From Deltaproteobacteria bacterium (lineage in GTDB: Bacteria > Desulfobacterota_B > Binatia > Binatales > Binataceae), in the NCBI GenBank assembly GCA_021827465.1, contig JAKAVX010000123.1:1-7197 (forward strand): a stretch of 7,197 nt of DNA, read 5' to 3'. Shown here in pieces: positions 6,986 to 7,197 of this stretch (positions within the stretch are counted from its first letter, which is position 1; each line of letters begins with the position of its first letter). Under the pieces are notes generated by a model that saw nothing but the letters and a program-made list of their open reading frames with translations, did not search any database and was not told where the DNA came from. Position numbers and translations under genes: made by a program.

Positions 6986-7018
6986 GTTGCGAGATGCAGC
7001 ATGAAGATGCCGAAGTAA

Positions 7019-7197
7019 TTAATTCCTAGCCCACACAGCCAGTCAGGGGCAAGCGGAAACGGTCGGGACGCTGTTATTGTCTCCTACACTGATACGGGTG
7101 CGTCCGCAGGAGCTTGTGCCTTCGCGATTGGTCGCGGGCAAGGCTTCCGCGGTCGGCGCAAACTCACTGATGAGGCAGAATCAGCGCTTCGGAGCCT
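7019..7197. other. Region upstream of otsA; no recognisable gene
   Basis: The otsA frame is closed upstream by TAA at 7019-7021. Beyond it, I see no RNA gene, repeat or terminator. Two minus-strand frames are open at the right edge: one ends at TGA 7164-7166 after ten codons, the other at TAG near 7085 with an Arg/Pro/Ala-rich peptide. Either could be the tail of an upstream gene. On the plus strand a frame with GTG at 7098 or 7116 (AGGAG three bases before the latter) runs off the edge and could be the start of a divergent gene. None is long enough to call. Confidence 0.3.
7023..7052 (-). promoter_or_regulatory. Weak candidate sigma-70-like promoter of the trehalose operon
   Basis: On the minus strand TTGCCC (7047-7052) is followed after 18 bases by TAGGAA (7023-7028), a 4/6 and 3/6 match to the housekeeping consensus. 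It is next to an AT-rich island (TAATTAATT, 7016-7024) that stands out from the GC-rich surroundings. It lies about 50 bases before the otsA start. An alternative sigma factor is possible and the call is weak. Confidence 0.2.

Noticed and set aside
5483..7018. 511-codon open frame on the plus strand opposite otsA
   Set aside because: It is exactly antisense to a clear GT20 enzyme with all motifs intact. Its product is a His/Arg/Asp-rich string with no recognisable fold, as expected from G/C-biased third positions.
1..7197. Search by eye for CRISPR arrays, tRNA/rRNA, insertion-sequence ends and phage genes
   Set aside because: No regularly spaced repeats, clover-leaf signatures, transposase or phage-like frames were seen; almost all of the window is accounted for by seven genes.

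Overview
This window is about 7.2 kb of GC-rich bacterial DNA with dense coding. Six genes on the minus strand form one apparent transcription unit, reading from right to left: trehalose-6-phosphate synthase (otsA), trehalose-6-phosphate phosphatase (otsB), a lipoprotein-type family 1 solute-binding protein, a MalF-like permease, a MalG-like permease and a MalK/UgpC-like ATPase. A seventh gene lies at the left edge on the plus strand. It is cut by the window start and converges on the operon. It encodes the C-terminal part of a DUF2156 (lysylphosphatidylglycerol synthase C-terminal-like) protein.

Layout: 1-579 (+) DUF2156 C-terminal fragment; 580-613 a 34-base convergent gap with no clear terminator; 614-1675 (-) ATPase; 1691-2530 (-) MalG-like permease; 2527-3375 (-) MalF-like permease; 3397-4635 (-) solute-binding lipoprotein; 4642-5484 (-) otsB; 5456-6976 (-) otsA; 6977-7197 leader and intergenic DNA with no gene I can name. 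The six operon genes are separated by at most 21 bases or overlap (ATGA overlap between the permeases, a 29-base or longer overlap between otsA and otsB), so co-transcription and translational coupling are likely.

The genes suggest one physiological module. OtsA joins UDP-glucose and glucose-6-phosphate into trehalose-6-phosphate, OtsB removes the phosphate, and the complete CUT1-type ABC importer probably recovers trehalose (or a related glycoside or disaccharide) from outside or from leakage. Making and recapturing a solute in one operon fits osmotic, desiccation or heat protection. It resembles in logic the mycobacterial LpqY-SugABC recycling system and the cyanobacterial GgpS/Ggt glucosylglycerol pair. 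The transporter's substrate is inferred only from position.

Organism: high GC, strong G/C third-position bias that opens long antisense frames, GTG starts, and a typical didermal-style sugar importer. This is compatible with a deltaproteobacterium-like, acidobacterial or Binatota-like soil bacterium, but the sequence alone does not settle it. I see no rRNA, tRNA, CRISPR, insertion sequence or attachment site. I found no wholly unknown system: the most interesting points are the synthesis-plus-uptake operon and the unusual start region of otsA.
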